DNA of 64,000 bases, from positions 1,302,001 through 1,366,000 of the forward strand of contig JANKKI010000153.1 in the NCBI GenBank assembly GCA_025175665.1. Direction: 5' to 3'. Source of the stretch: Cinchona pubescens (Eukaryota > Streptophyta > Magnoliopsida > Gentianales > Rubiaceae). Position numbers and translations under genes: made by a program. The notes under the pieces were generated by a model. That model ran no database searches. It was not told the DNA's origin and saw only the letters and a list, made by a program, of their open reading frames with translations. Of this stretch, positions 11,246 to 24,000 are shown in pieces. Every line of letters begins with the position of its first letter. Position 1 is the stretch's first letter.

Positions 11246-11473
11246 CTCGCATGCAGTAGTCTATTGAATGCGAGCTCTTGGGAAACTAATGTCGTCAAAA
11301 TTTTTTTTTTTGTACAAAAAAAAAAATTTCATGACTTCGCGTTAAGTGAATGCGAGGTCTAAAATTTTTTTTTAAAAAAATTTTTATGACCTCACATTCA
11401 CTGAATGCGAGATCAAATAAATTTTTTAAAAAAAATAAAATTGACTGACCTAGCATTCACTTAATGCGAGGTC
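11246..11473. repeat. Array of 27-bp dyads at the left MULE end
   Basis: Near-palindromic units of the type GACCTCRCATTCA + CTGAATGCGAGRTC lie at 11333-11359, 11388-11414 and 11447-11473, with a degenerate one at 11246-11277. They are separated by A/T homopolymer blocks. Related half or full units recur at the right end (~18057-18240). Each unit could form a short stem or bind a dimeric protein. Confidence 0.82.
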
Positions 11474-12138
11474 AGAAAAAAAAAATTTTTAAAAAAATTC
11501 ACTGCATGTAGCTTTGTATTTAGCAAATAAGAAGTCATGGGGAATTTTCTTTTTCTTTTTTTTGCACTATTACAGAAATAGAAAATTGTTTGATATTTTT
11601 GTTAATTAAAAAATGATTTGGCTCTAAGATAAAAATCACTTAAACGCTAAATCGTAAACATTTATTTAATACGATATATAAGAATACTAAACCATTATCT
11701 TTAAACCATAAACTGTAACACTAACGAAATATTACACGAATGAAATCTTATAAGAAAGCAAATTTATTAATTTATCATATTTTTTGATAAAATTTTGACA
11801 TAACCTCCCCTATTTTACGAACATTGTCCCTACCAACAACGATACCCAACAAGGGCAACAAACATCCATAAAAGCCCGACAAGGGCTAAAAAATAGAAAT
11901 AAAAATCTAATAATAATATAAAAACACCCGACAAGGGCAAACAATGATATACAAATAACAGACATCAATCACACATGATTGCGAAAAGTAATAACAAATG
12001 CCAATGTCCATGAGACACTTTCCAGATCTCCCCCTCCCCGTACCACACTCTCTAGGTTTGGCACCCTTTTTGATCGACGGATATAAAATAGAAGAGTGTC
12101 TTACTGTTGAGTAGGGTGAGCAATTTGTGCCTGCGAAG

Positions 12139-14382
12139 CTATGTTTTGTTCGTGTTCATATTCTTTATCTGAAACAGTAGGACCAGTATGCTCTGGATCT
12201 GGTCCAGTGACGACTGTCCGAAAGATGATGGTCCCAACGGAGTGCGCATTGGCCAAATTATGTGTGAAGTGCCATCCTCGAATGGTATATTAACACGAGG
12301 AGATCCAACATCTACATGGGGCCGAGGCAATGGAACTCGACGACGTCGAAGACCACCTCCGTGTTGCCCGTATCGCCGCGTAGCCCACTCTACTCCATGT
12401 GGATCTGTGCCTGGTATGGATGGTCAAACGTAAGCAGGAACTGTCGGAGGCCAAAAATCAAGACGAGTAGATTCGCTACAGCATGTAGTGACTCAGAAGC
12501 GAAATGTCTGATCTGTGCCCAAGAACTATTGTATCCGGATATTCATCATCCTCAGTCAGGTTGTCCAACGACATGTAGTACAATCTAACCATGCAGTCCA
12601 TCTACTATAAAAATTAAAATTAGTATTACTAAAGTCATTTGAAAAAGAAAAACAATAAAAAAAATTAATAATTACTTACTAGATAATTTGCACGTGCACC
12701 ATCACCGTGGTACGCCTCTGGAAAAGTAAGGCGCTGACTCGGATTGGATATGTAGACCACCGTCCTCGGTCGGTACCATTACATATAATCACATGATGCA
12801 TGTGTAGTATCAACACACGAAAGACCAACATCAACTATATCCCTTCTTGCCCCCCAAATATCTATATAAGCTCATGGGTCAACTCCCAATCATTGTTTGA
12901 CCGACCACGGAGGTCTATCAAATGAAGTACACCTTGATTATCAACCAATCTCTGATCTGGTATGGATTGGTGCAACCCGAACTATCGCATAACCCAATGA
13001 GATAGGTAACATTTCACGATCTCCCAACATATCAAATAAGAGACAGGGCTAAGTAATTGCACGCCATATGTCACGACCAGCAGTGCAGTAATGGGAAAGT
13101 ATATCAAGTACCTCATCAGGGAATGGCTGCCATATAAACTAATACCAAATAATTCGACAAAAAGTTAGTAAATAAACAAAATATAAGGAAAACAAAGTGC
13201 AAAAGAAATGTAATCGACGAATGTACCTCATTGGGTCGCAAACTATGTAACTGATCTCGAAAAATATATAAGACATGACGAGGAGCATTGCGCAAATCAT
13301 ATCCAACATCCCACCTGCAATACAAATTAATAAATATCAAGTCCAATGTAAACATGTTTCATTAAACAGTTTAACAAAATATATATCGAGATCCATATGC
13401 TCCGTGATGTTGGTGTGCGGGCTCTGACCGATTAGGACGCAGTGTCGGCATGCGCTCCCAAACCCATAACTCTAATTCTTAATTAGTATGCATTCTATGA
13501 ATTGTAACGGAAGTATTCAAATATACCTGTACTAATAGTATTGGTCCGTAAATGTTTTCAATAGTTCTGGGTGAAGTAGCATCACACAATTGCGATATAA
13601 TGTGCCTAAAACTACTGATCCCCAACTATAACAGCCCACAGTCTCCAAGTCTCGAAGCAAGGATAGATACAGTAATGACACTTTGTTGCCTGAATTTTCT
13701 GAAAATAAAATGTCTCCAATAAGTAAAAGTAACTATGTACGTGCCATCTGCCGACACATGTCATCAGTCGCATCATCAGGAAGGGGACGATCTAATGCAG
13801 TAGACAAATATCAAACTTTCAAATGACCACCGTCAATGTCTAATCTGGTAGGCATGAAGCCCTATAACTCCATGCATAACTGGCTGTAGTATCTATCTGC
13901 TAATGAGTCTACCCGCACTGGCGGTTCGTCAATATGTAAACCCCAAAGTACCTCTACATCCTGTAATGTGATGGTGGTCTTTCCAATGGGCAGATGAAAA
14001 GAATGTGTCTCAAGTTGCCATCGCTCGACAAAACTGGTGATCAAAGCATGGTCCACTAAAATACGTCCTCACAAAGTATGCGATACTCTCGAAACCTGTC
14101 AAACAAATATAATGTCATACCTGATCCTGTATGGGCCTGTGATCCAAAAAAATAATCATCACAACACTTAACGTGTAGTGTAGAATCATCGATAAGACCG
14201 TCAAAAATAGATCTAACCCTATGTGACATCGTAAGTGATATAATATCATCTATATATGGTCTAGGATGAACAATCTCTCGTGACTGATCATCCATACCTA
14301 ACAAAGTAATATGTAAAGAGTGAAAAATTAAACCCATAGAAAGTAGGCATTTAATATCATAAGTTTTAAAAGTTACATTCAA
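12139..14382 (-). pseudogene. Plant mobile domain (PMD, aminotransferase-like) gene in the MULE
   Basis: Minus-strand fragments in N-to-C order: SRPYIDDIISLTMSHR-like start (~14300), MDHALITSFVERWQLETHSF and LPIGKTTITLQDVEVLWGL (14056-13862), a region ~13800-13400, WDVGYDLRNAPRHVL (~13300), DIWRAIT with a PD(Q)RL block (13090-12940), and YYMSLDNLTEDEYP (~12580). FH-PxGE/K-x-TITLxDVxxLxGL is the signature of the PMD found in MAIN/MAIL1-type nuclear proteins and in many TEs. Frameshifts and stops interrupt nearly every segment. A 10-12 nt insertion resembling adapter sequence sits at 13036-13046. It lies 3' of the transposase on the same strand, as PMD genes often do in MULEs. It is probably non-functional. 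Confidence 0.8.
13036..13046 (+). other. Possible short adapter remnant
   Basis: ATAAGAGACAG (11 nt) equals the end of the Nextera mosaic end. It lies inside the PMD gene, where ~12 extra bases separate DIWRAIT from the LIC block that normally follows. An 11-nt match can be chance; the fit with an unexplained insertion is what makes it worth listing. Confidence 0.4.
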
Positions 14383-14514
14383 ACATTAAAGGTCATGTCT
14401 CCCTAATCAATGATAATACAAAATTTTTTGATACATGAATAAATTAAAAACAAACAACTACATTCATAGAATACAACAAGTACATAAACAATACAATAGA
14501 AATTACAAATCATT

Positions 14515-17314
14515 TTTATCGCGAAGGGCAACTCCTGCGATTATGTCCCGGTTGATGACAATTCGTACGCCTTCTGGGTTCATTGGGGATCCTTAATGTC
14601 CATCTCGTTTCGGATGCTTCTTGCACGTACCCGGCCTGCCCAGCGGTCTACGAACATACTGTCATCATCACGTAACTGCCACTGAATAGAAGGCAACTCC
14701 TCTGGATTAGATTACAGAACAAATCTACTAACGGTGTACTGCTCTCGATATATGCGAGTGATGTACTGGTCCGCAAGCAGTCGAATAGGTTCATCATCCT
14801 TAAGCCTGCAAACTGTCATTGCATGCGAACATGGGAACCTGTACATTTGTCATTTACCACAGGTATATGTCTTCTGTACATAATTGACAGTTTGTACATT
14901 GCCACCACGTCCAGTCACACAATGATGTGTTTTAATTCTATAGACACCAATAGAATAATTAAAAACCATGACTGTGTGTGTCATCCACATTTTTTGTCTG
15001 CAGTCAACAACTTTTTCCAATTCATTGGTGTAATTGATGTGCGACAATGTTCACCCCGTGTAATGTTATCTACAAATAATTTGACGGAACGATGAATATA
15101 TCTATCAATTATAACCTTGATCGGAAGTAGTCTAACTCCGTACAAGACGTTATTGTAGCTCTTAGAAGTATTTGTAGTGTGAATTCTCCACCTACGATTC
15201 TGTCGTGAGTAATGCACCAACGGTCAAGGCCAATATCTGCCAGATATCTCCAAGCCTCTGGATTTTGAAGCTGTATCGTTTGTTGGTGCTTATTCCATTT
15301 TTGCATCTGTATCTTGACACCCAGAGACCAACACAACTTCTTCACTTCTACATTCTTGTATTTGGTCATCAAATTACTCCGAACGTGATACAGACAAAAT
15401 CTATGATATGCAAATGGTTCCTGCCATAAAGGAGATCACTCATAGCATGAAAAATGCCATGATACCGGTCAGATATTATACAAACGGTCTCCAAGTCACG
15501 CACAACATGGTGTCTCAACTGCTCCATGAACCAACTCCAACTTTGTATTGTTTCCTCATCAACAATTGAATAGGCAACAGGTAAAATCTGATTATTAGCA
15601 TCCATTTTAAGCAACGACAATTAGTAATTTACCACGATATTCCCCTCGTAGATGGGTGTCATCAACAGATAGGACAGGTCTACACCTGTGAAATGCATCA
15701 ATCGATAGTCGAAATGTCCAAAAGATGTATTTGAATATTTTCACAACCTCGCTACTGTTGGGATGATGTAGCCATTGCACCACAATTTGAGAATTAGAGC
15801 GTAGTACTTCTTCAACATATTGGGGTAATTGTTGAAAATTAGATGCCCAATTTCCATATCCAAGCACAATCGCTTTCCTACGAGCATACCAATCTTTCTT
15901 GTAAATGATGTCAACATTGAAACTGTTCTTAATGTATGCCTGAATTTGTTTGACCTTGTGCCCAGGATCTTATACAATCTAGATGTGCATCATTTGGTTA
16001 GCAATGACTATAGATGTTAGATTTCTATTGTTTATATCGGATATTTCACCGAGACATACGTGATCTTTTACCCACTTCGTGACCTTCCATACATTAAGAG
16101 ATTCATTTCCACGTAAGACCCAAATATTCCAATTACAATCTCCGGGAGCTAATCTACCGGAGGACACAGTCTTGCATTTAGCTACCCATGTCCTCTTCCG
16201 ACTCTTTATCACTTTGAATTCGCATTTTTGAGCTATAGACCACATTCTAATTGCCTTACTAACTTGCTCATTGCTATCAAAGCACATGTACAACCGAATA
16301 TCATTTTTTTCTTCATTCCAATAAACCAGCACATCTTTATCACTACAGTCCATGGGATCGTAATCACCGTAGTTACCAATATCATTGAAAAAAGCCATTC
16401 CTCTGGGTTGATAAACAGGAACATCCTCTTGCATCTGACATTCACCGTTATTTGTCTCCAAATCCTCGTCAGATTCATCATCCGATATATCTTCTGAATC
16501 TGGCCCTAACTCGTAATCCTCGTCTAATGCATGCCACGATGAGTCACTATTAATATTATCATCTATCAAATCCTCATCTATGAGACCTTTCTCCATATAT
16601 TGATATTGCATGGTACTTGAGCCTCCGGGGATCACCTGCTGTAATGTCTCTATTACACTGCGCGCCAATAAATTGATCAGATGGCATTGAGTTTGACATT
16701 GAAAACGAACACGTTGGGTTGTAAAACTCAAATGACCAAGGATGTTCAAAGGGACTCTGTGCATTGGACTGCAATGGCTCGTCGTCCATGGTTGAATGCA
16801 TAAAAGATATCATTGGGCCCATACCATACAATCCTAGATTGTTGGTTTTAGGTACCTGGGAATTTCCTTTGTCTCGATAAACAACTCAACACAAAAAGTA
16901 GGATCGGCATCAAACAAATCAAAAATACCATCCATACCATCATCATCTGTCAATGGAATGCCAGAGTAAACACCACGACTAACTACATGCCTGTACAAAA
17001 TATTCAATTTCAAGACACTCCCTATCAACCTCCATGAACTCATATATCTTGTCAACCAACTCAACAAACCTAATCTGTTGCTTTATTCGGAATAGTTTAT
17101 TGCACACCATTGGCCGGTAAGACATAGTACAGCCTTCATAAATTATTTTCCCTCCCCAATAAAGGAGGATGTAACGGGATCTATCAAATGTCACTTCCCT
17201 GTAAGGATGTAACATGTTTAGACCCAAATTTTGGATACGGAATATGTTTTTTTTAAAAAAAAAAATCGACAGACTTTCCTCTATATCTTGAGGATTCTCT
17301 CTTACGCCGGTCAT
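14515..17314 (-). pseudogene. MURA-type Mutator transposase, decayed
   Basis: Minus-strand order: N-terminal PB1-like block (RYILLYWGGKIIYEG, ~17180), an acidic linker (SDDESDEDLE, ~16480), the MuDR DNA-binding domain (FDSNEQVSKAIRMWSI and CKFKVIKSRKRTW-like block, ~16300-16150), and the MULE DDE domain with VLSVDDTHLRGEY (~15670) and LPVAYSIVDEE plus CIISDRYHGI (~15560-15460). A C-terminal TTNTSKSYNNVL block (~15180), a SWIM finger (GKWQMYRFPCSHAM, ~14850) and a zinc-knuckle remnant (CHQPGHNRRSC, ~14550) follow. The first Cys of the SWIM CxC appears replaced. At least five frame changes occur, so no active enzyme is made. In the MULE family this protein cuts and joins the terminal inverted repeats. 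Confidence 0.9.
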
Positions 17315-18071
17315 ACCTGATAAGGGCTACAAACAAGACAACAAATCAGCAACGCTTACAAGTAATACATGCCCGACAAGGACTACAAACAATGCAATAA
17401 CCCGGCAAGGGTTACAAGTAATATATGCACGACAAGGGATGCAAACATAATTAATCAAAACATAACCAAATTTAACCACTTTCATATATACAACTTAAAT
17501 ACAACCAAATACAATTTCATCAAATTATCCAATTTACATAATTGGTGACCCAATAACAACAAAAAATACAAAATAATAAGAAATTTCAACATCTCCATTT
17601 AAAGATAGTAATTATTAACAGCCCCTCACCCCATATACCAAATCATTTATATTCACAATCACCAAAACAGCAAAAATATAAGCTACCATCACAAATATTT
17701 TTTCTAAAATATTTACATTAACAAAATTAATTAACTAAAAAAAATTTAAAAATTTAATTAATTAAAATAATTGGATCAAAAAAATTTTAATCTACCTGAA
17801 ATATGTTGGTGGTGTTTGTTGAGGAGGAATATGGTAGTGGTGGTGGTGGTGGTGGTGGCAGAGAATGAGGAATGGAGGTGGTGGTTGTTGTAGAGGGGGA
17901 GGAAAAAGATATGGTAGGTAGTGGTTGCAGAGGAAAAGGATATGGTGGTGGTTGTAGAGGAGAAGGAAAAGGAGATGGTGATGATTTTGATTGAAATCGT
18001 GAATGGAAGGAGGAGGAGGAGGAAAAAATGAGGGTTCTGGCCGATTTATTAATCTTGACTGACCTCACATT

Positions 18072-18091
18072 CACATCTAGATGTGTATAAG
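18072..18091 (+). other. Adapter remnant in the right MULE terminal repeat
   Basis: CACATCTAGATGTGTATAAG (20 nt) matches the centre of the mate-pair junction adapter. It replaces the expected second half of a terminal dyad: GACCTCACATTCA is followed by adapter and then TCAA, where the left-end copies read TGAATGCGAGATCAA. Confidence 0.9.
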
Positions 18092-18241
18092 TCAATTTTT
18101 TTTAAAAATTAATTTGACCTCGCATTCAGTTGAAAAAAAAAATTTTTTAAAAATTGAGAATTTTAATTTGCCATGAGCTCGCATTATGCAAGCTCAATGA
18201 ACTCGTATTCACTGAATGCAAGTTTCTCCGTCCCGGATATA

Positions 18242-20480
18242 CAATTTCCAATCGACATGGAAAAAGAATAATTTTAAAAACAAGCACAGTTTCAGAAATT
18301 TCTCGACTATTGCAACAATATCTTGCACGTCTTCCTCAAAATTTGGTATCACGTGATGAATATCTTTCATTCATCTAATGGCGAATTGTCCATCTCACTA
18401 TGGAATTTGTACAAGTTTGGTACCCTTCCAGTTAATGGACCTTTCTATATATGATAAAGTCATTCCTTCAACTGAACTCCGTGATGCTAGACCTGAAGAT
18501 AATCCTGATTACTAAAAAATTGCATCCACTTGTAAAATAGATATTATTCAAATTACTAAAAGCACACTTCATCCAATTCACATGCATTTTCTTGCACGAT
18601 TCTTTCCATATCCTTTTCCTTTACCTTTGCTTTGGCTTCAATTGATAAAAAGCTCACAAACTTGTCAACGTGGTAATTGCTCAAATGATAGAATTTTAAC
18701 ATTGATATAACTGTACTTGGAAATGACTACCAAGCTGCCTACGCATCCCAAATTAAGGAATCAAGTCATCACTAGTTCAAAGGGAATTTGAAGTTTTGTT
18801 TTTGTTTTTTTTTTCTACCCACAGTTTATACTCTTTGGAAGAGAGTATCAAGCAGTTCAAACTCTAGCAACATAGAGCAATGTACTTGGAAATATGCCAA
18901 TTTAGAGACAGTTTATGCTCATGTCAAGGAGTAGTTGAAGAGGCTTTGAACTTGAAGACAGTTTAAACTTGTGTCATGGAAGCAACTTGGAATTTGAAGA
19001 TAGTTTACACTCATGTCAAGAAGTAGTTGAAGATTTACAACTTAAAGACAATTTATACTTGTGCCAAGGAGTATTTGAAGATTTGCAACTTGAAAACAGT
19101 TTATACTTGTGTCAAAGAGTACTTGAAGATTTGATACTTAAAGACAATTTATACTCATGTCATGGAGGCGATTTGGAATGTTGAAAACAGTTTATACTCG
19201 TACCAAGAAGTATGGAAATAATACTAAAAATCAAGAACAAATAATCAAAAGGTCAATTCCATTGATTTGTGACGAGGAAGACACAAGTGTGAATAGCACG
19301 TCCCGTTGTGATAGCCTTTGGAATTGACCAAAGAAGAGAAAGAACGAAAACAACACATCAGACTTGGATATGACTATTATTGACTCTGAAGTACTTATTC
19401 GAGGCACACTAAGCTCAACAATATCATTAGAAGAGCTTGCTCAATATGATGTCACTCTATTTACTACCCTTTTTGTTTTCATGTTCTCTTTCTTTTCTTT
19501 CCTTTATTGTTGATACTGACATTGTGCTTATCTTTTTTTTTTATTATTTTCTCTCTTTTCAGTTTGATGATCATGAGCAACCAGTGGACCTTATAGATGA
19601 CACTCTTAAAGAAAATGAGGTTTTAGGGACTGGACCTAGCAAGTTTGATATTTTTAGCAATGTCATTCAAAGTTCTTCTCATGCAGATCTCTTGAAACTT
19701 ACCAAGAACTTTGAGGATGGAGGGAATGATGCCGCAAAATAATCAAGCTAGGAGTCAAATGAAAAAAATCATTGTGACATGGAGGACTCCACCATTTCAA
19801 TCTACTTCACTAGAAAAGCAGCACTCAACATCTTCAAACCTCCAACACGGCCATTGCCTCCAACTGTATCTGAGTTTCATTTGGAAGAAATTATCTCAAA
19901 CTGCTCACGAGAGTATGTATCTATGTTGTGGAAGAATCTTAAGCAACAAATTTCAAAAACTTCCTTAGATCACATGCCCTCTCTAAACAAACATGCAACA
20001 AGGTTTCTTGAAAAGATGGAGCAAAATGGACATCGCGACTTTGCGAGATCAAAGCATAGAGACATAGAAACATAGAACTCTATCAAAGAATCACTTGATG
20101 GAAAGGTGACTCAAAAATCATATGAAGGACTTCTCTCAACTGCTCAACAAAACCTATGCACCATTGAGATACAAGAACAAGAACAGATAATGAGTGTGTA
20201 GAAGATTTAGAAGCATAGATAGCACAACTTAGCAACAAGTAGAGTTGAAGCAGAAACTTGAACAACTATGCACTCAGAGGGAGAAAAAAATCTTGGCTCT
20301 TAGTCGAAGTCAATAGAGCCTTAAAATGACTCAAGTTGAAGTTATCAGGCTAAGAAAGGAAATCCCAAAGCTTGAGAGCACCCACACACTTATCTATAGA
20401 AGATGCAAAGGTTCTAAATAAAATGGAACATCTTCTTGAGGAGGATCAGAATGAACTTGCAAACTTTCAACTTTTCAAAT
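18242..20480 (+). pseudogene. Second PMD-gene remnant (plus strand), with C-terminal coiled coil
   Basis: At 18300-18500 the plus strand reads LLQQYLARLPQ, then ELSISLWNLYKFGTLPVNG and DKVIPSTELRDA after a frameshift; ELSISLWxLxxxGxLPxxGxFY is a PMD-family core. Sequence resumes after ~19270: an intron-like pyrimidine tract ending TCTTTTCAG (19561), FDDHEQPVDLIDDTLKENE, then LPPTVSEFHLEEIISNC and MLWKNLKQQISKTSLDHMPS (19840-19985), and a Gln/Glu/Leu-rich coiled coil (~20080-20480) broken by stops. 18690-19268 is a foreign gypsy-related fragment with 48-bp repeats. The gene lies antisense to, and just beyond the 3' end of, the gypsy pol at 21058-27782. It is most likely that element's antisense cargo, cut by the MULE insertion on its left. 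Confidence 0.65.
18900..19208 (+). repeat. 48-bp minisatellite, in-frame 16-residue repeats
   Basis: Units such as GAAGATTTGCAACTTGAAAAC + AGTTTATACTTGTGTCAAGG start near 19029, 19077 and 19125 (period 48), with degenerate copies on both sides. In one plus frame (18969-19184) they encode EDLQLKDNLYLCQGVF-like repeats. Related single copies occur at 20800-20960 near the gypsy 3' end, and 19213-19268 resembles 27862-27919 of the gypsy LTR. The array is thus TE-derived; translation is unlikely to matter. Confidence 0.8.
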
Positions 20481-20982
20481 AGCTCTTTTTTTTTTCTTCC
20501 AATGCAACAATTCATTTTGGAAGAGTACAAAAGGACTAGTTTTGACATACTTCAAATTTGGCATTCGTGATGTAATAAAGAGCATTTACATGGAATAAAA
20601 ATGTCCTTTTATTCAAATTGACATTTTTTTTCCATGTTTCCATCAGATTTATTTTTCCTCAATCAATAAAAGATTGTGACAACTCATGCACCAACTAGTC
20701 AAAACCGGTCAAAATAGTATTTTTAATGTTGATATGACTGAACTTGAAAGTAACTTTCAAGCTACCTACATATCCTAAAAAAAGAATCAAGCAATCACAT
20801 AGTTCAAAGGATTTAAGTGTCATCCATAGTTTTAACTCATACAGGTTAGAAGTGTTTTTTTTTACTTTTATTTTTTGGCCTTGGCTGTCTCATACGAGGT
20901 TTTCAGCCAAACAGACTTTTATTTTTTTGAATGTCATTCACAATTTATACTCATACAAGCTAGGAGTATTTGTAGAGTCAAC

Positions 20983-21098
20983 CTTCAAGCATGAAATCGC
21001 TACAAAAATTTCCCATTGATTGGACCAAATTTGACACCATCTTCAAGCATGAAATCGCTACAAAAATTTCCCATTGATTGGATCAAATTTGACACCAT
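20983..21098 (+). repeat. 58-bp tandem duplication at the gypsy pol 3' end
   Basis: CTTCAAGCATGAAATCGCTAC... begins at 20983 and again at 21041; the copies are almost identical. It spans the last codons of the minus-strand pol. Near-identity in an otherwise decayed element suggests a late duplication or an assembly repeat. Confidence 0.9.
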
Positions 21099-24000
21099 TC
21101 TTGTCTATCAGTTTATACGTACTATGGGAGTAAACTTCTCTGACTACATAAAACCCATCCCACTTTGAAGTGAATTTGTTTCCCATGTGATGATTAGTGA
21201 CAATTGGCGTTCTTTTTGAAAAAGTCAACAAGAACCAAATCTCCAACTTGAAAAGTAAGTGGTCGCACTTTCTTGTTGAATATTCACTGTGGAAAGAGCT
21301 TGATAACATTCAAGTTGTTGTTGAGCTTGCAACCTCTTCTCATCAAGAGCTTCTAGTTCTTGCAAATGAAGATGAGCATTGTCTTCGGTCGTAAGGCCTT
21401 CTTGAATTGAGATTCTCAATGATGTATTTGACACTCCAACGGCAAAACCACTTCAACTTCGTAGACAAGTGAATATAGCGCGGGTTGTGTAGGTGTCCTA
21501 AAAGTCGTCCTATGGGTCCAAAGCGCTTCACCAATTCTTTCATGCCAATTTTTCTTGGACTTAGACACCACTGTATTCAATAAATTGCACAAGGTCATGT
21601 TGAAAGCTTCTGCCAAGCCATTTTTCGATGTGTTGTACATTGAAGACTTATGCTGCTTGAACTCTAATTGTGCACACAATTGATTCATCAATTGAACAGT
21701 TGTCTCCAGTCATAAGGCGACAACATTCCATCAATTTCATATGCCAATATTGCGCTTGCTTTCTCTATGAAAAACTCCGGCAAAGATGGCATGATCTATT
21801 TATAACAAACAGCAAAATTGACTTTTTCATCATCGGACAAGGCCAAGGTCGTAGCTAGATTTGTAAAAGCATATGCCATGTGATTTTCTTTCCTTGGGAC
21901 ATGCTCTAAAGAAATGCTATTGAATTGTCCCACAATTCCGTAGCTTAATAGAAGTAAAGTAACAAATCATCTTTCTTCACATCATACTATTGCAATACTT
22001 GACTCATCACTAACTGAGTCCCTGGAATATTCATTTCCAATGCCATTTGAAGCCCAATGATCCAGACTTGAAATTCAACCACATTATTAGAGTATAACTT
22101 AGTCAGTACCACTGAAAATGGAAGAATGAATCTTTCGGGTGAGATAAACACAATTCTTGCCCCTGTTCTAGTTGAACTACCGTGCCATCAAAGAACATTT
22201 GCTGAATATTTAGGGTGGTAGGACTTCAATGAACAGACATCTTCAATAGTAAAAATCATCAAGAGTTGCCATTCAGTAGGAATCGGGTGGTCAATAAGAA
22301 AATTAGCTGGTGCTTATCCTTTAACTGCTTTTTGAGGCACATAAATGATTGAATATTTATTGAATATCACAGACCACCACGCAAGACGCATGGAGAGCAC
22401 AAGTCATGACATAATAAACTTCATTGGATTTACTCGTGAGATCCAATGAACAGTATATGCCCCAAAATAATGCTTAAACTTCTTAATTGTATAAAATAAG
22501 GCCAGCACATCTTCTCGATGGGGGAGTACTTGATCTCATTCTTGATTAATGAGCAACTTACATAATACAAAGTTCTTTTCATTCCCTTTTCATTCTCTTG
22601 TGCCAAGAGTGCACCAACAAACTTTTCATGTGCTGAAATGTACAAGATTAGAGGCTTTCCTGGAATAGGAGCTCCAAGTACTGGTGGATTCAAAAGGTAT
22701 TTCTTGATGCTAAAATTCGGTCCAAGATCTTAAAACATTTTGACAAGACTTATCCCATCGAAACTCAACATCTTTCCTTAACAAATGATTTAGTGGTTGA
22801 CAACAACCAGCAAGATTAGAGATAAACCTTTGAATGAATGCTAGATTACCTTGAAGGTTCCTCAACCCTTGTAAATTTTTTGGCGCAGGCATCCTTTGTA
22901 TAACATTAATCTTACTTGGATCCATCTCTATACCATGGTATCAAACAATAAATCCAAGAAACTTTCCAGAAGAGACGCCGAATGCACATTTGAGTGGATT
23001 CATTTTTAAGTTGTACCTCCTCAACCATTCGAATACAATCTGAAGATTCTCTAAATGATTTGCCATTTTCTTTGATTTGACAATCAAATCATCTATATAA
23101 CATTCGACCTTCTTGTGTAATATGTCATCAAAGATATTTTACATGGCCCTTAGGTATGTGGCACCTAGATTTTTTAAACCAAAAGACATTACCTTATAAC
23201 AATATATCCCCTTAGGAGTGCGAAAAGCAATATCCAAATGCATTCCTCATCCTTTAGTGCCATTCTGATTCAAATATATCTAGACAATCTATTCATGAAA
23301 GACAAGACTTTATACCCAGTGGTAGCATCAACCATGAGCTCAACGATAGGCAAAGAAAAATCATATCTTGGGCATGCCTTATTCAAATCTCAAAAATCAA
23401 CCCAGATACGAATTTGACCATTCTTCTTAACGGGCACAATACTAGAGATCCACATTAGATATTTGACTTTGTGAATGAATCCAACTTCGATGACCTTATT
23501 TACTTTATCTTTAATAAGAGTGACAAGATCAAGTCGAAACATCCGCTGTGCCTGTTTTATCGGTCGAGCACCAAGCTTAACTCCAAGGCAATGAACTACA
23601 ACCTTTGGATCTAAACTGCTCATTTCTTTATATGTCCATGCAAAACATCTTGATATTTTGAAAGAATATCAAAATAGTCTCTCATCATTGGGATTCAAAA
23701 GTTCACTAATGAAGATTGGATGTGGGTCATCTAGGGTTGCCACGGCTATCGACAGTTCAACTCTTTGAGATCATCAATTACTACTTGCCCCCCATCCTCT
23801 AGTTGCGAGGGTGAATCTTCAATTTTATCCTTTTGACTAATAGTTAGATCTTCCTTCGGTGAGATATGATGTAGGGCTACCACTTCTTCCTTATCATCTT
23901 CACCAACAAGCCTAGTGTGAATAATTGTGCACTGCTTGAGCATCAGAGAACCTTTAGTGAGAATTTCCCATGTTTGTTGGCACCTCTGTGTGATGGCACA

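Larger units (their letters stand above)
11221..18241 (-). mobile_element. Mutator-like element (MULE) carrying transposase and a PMD gene
   Basis: The termini form an inverted repeat: the left end begins GGATATCCGGCACGAGAA, and the right end read on minus gives GTATATCCGGGACGGAGAA. Both ends carry arrays of a GACCTCGCATTCA...TGAATGCGAGGTC dyad. Inside, on the minus strand, lie a MURA-type transposase and, downstream, a PMD gene. The flanks CAATTGAAAAT and CAATTTCCAAT (11 bp, 3 mismatches) may be a worn target-site duplication, but this is weak. The coding genes are decayed, so it is not autonomous as assembled. It appears inserted in or beside an older PMD-gene copy that resumes at 18242. 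Confidence 0.75.

Noticed and set aside
15970..15985. CTAGATGTGCAT as an adapter trace
   Set aside because: It encodes the conserved end of the MuDR block in frame (NQMMHI side) and diverges from the adapter after 9 nt.
17787..18095. Ser/Pro-rich 102-codon minus frame
   Set aside because: Encoded by GGT/GGA-type simple sequence in the MULE end; its first codons (MTYTHLDV) come from adapter DNA.
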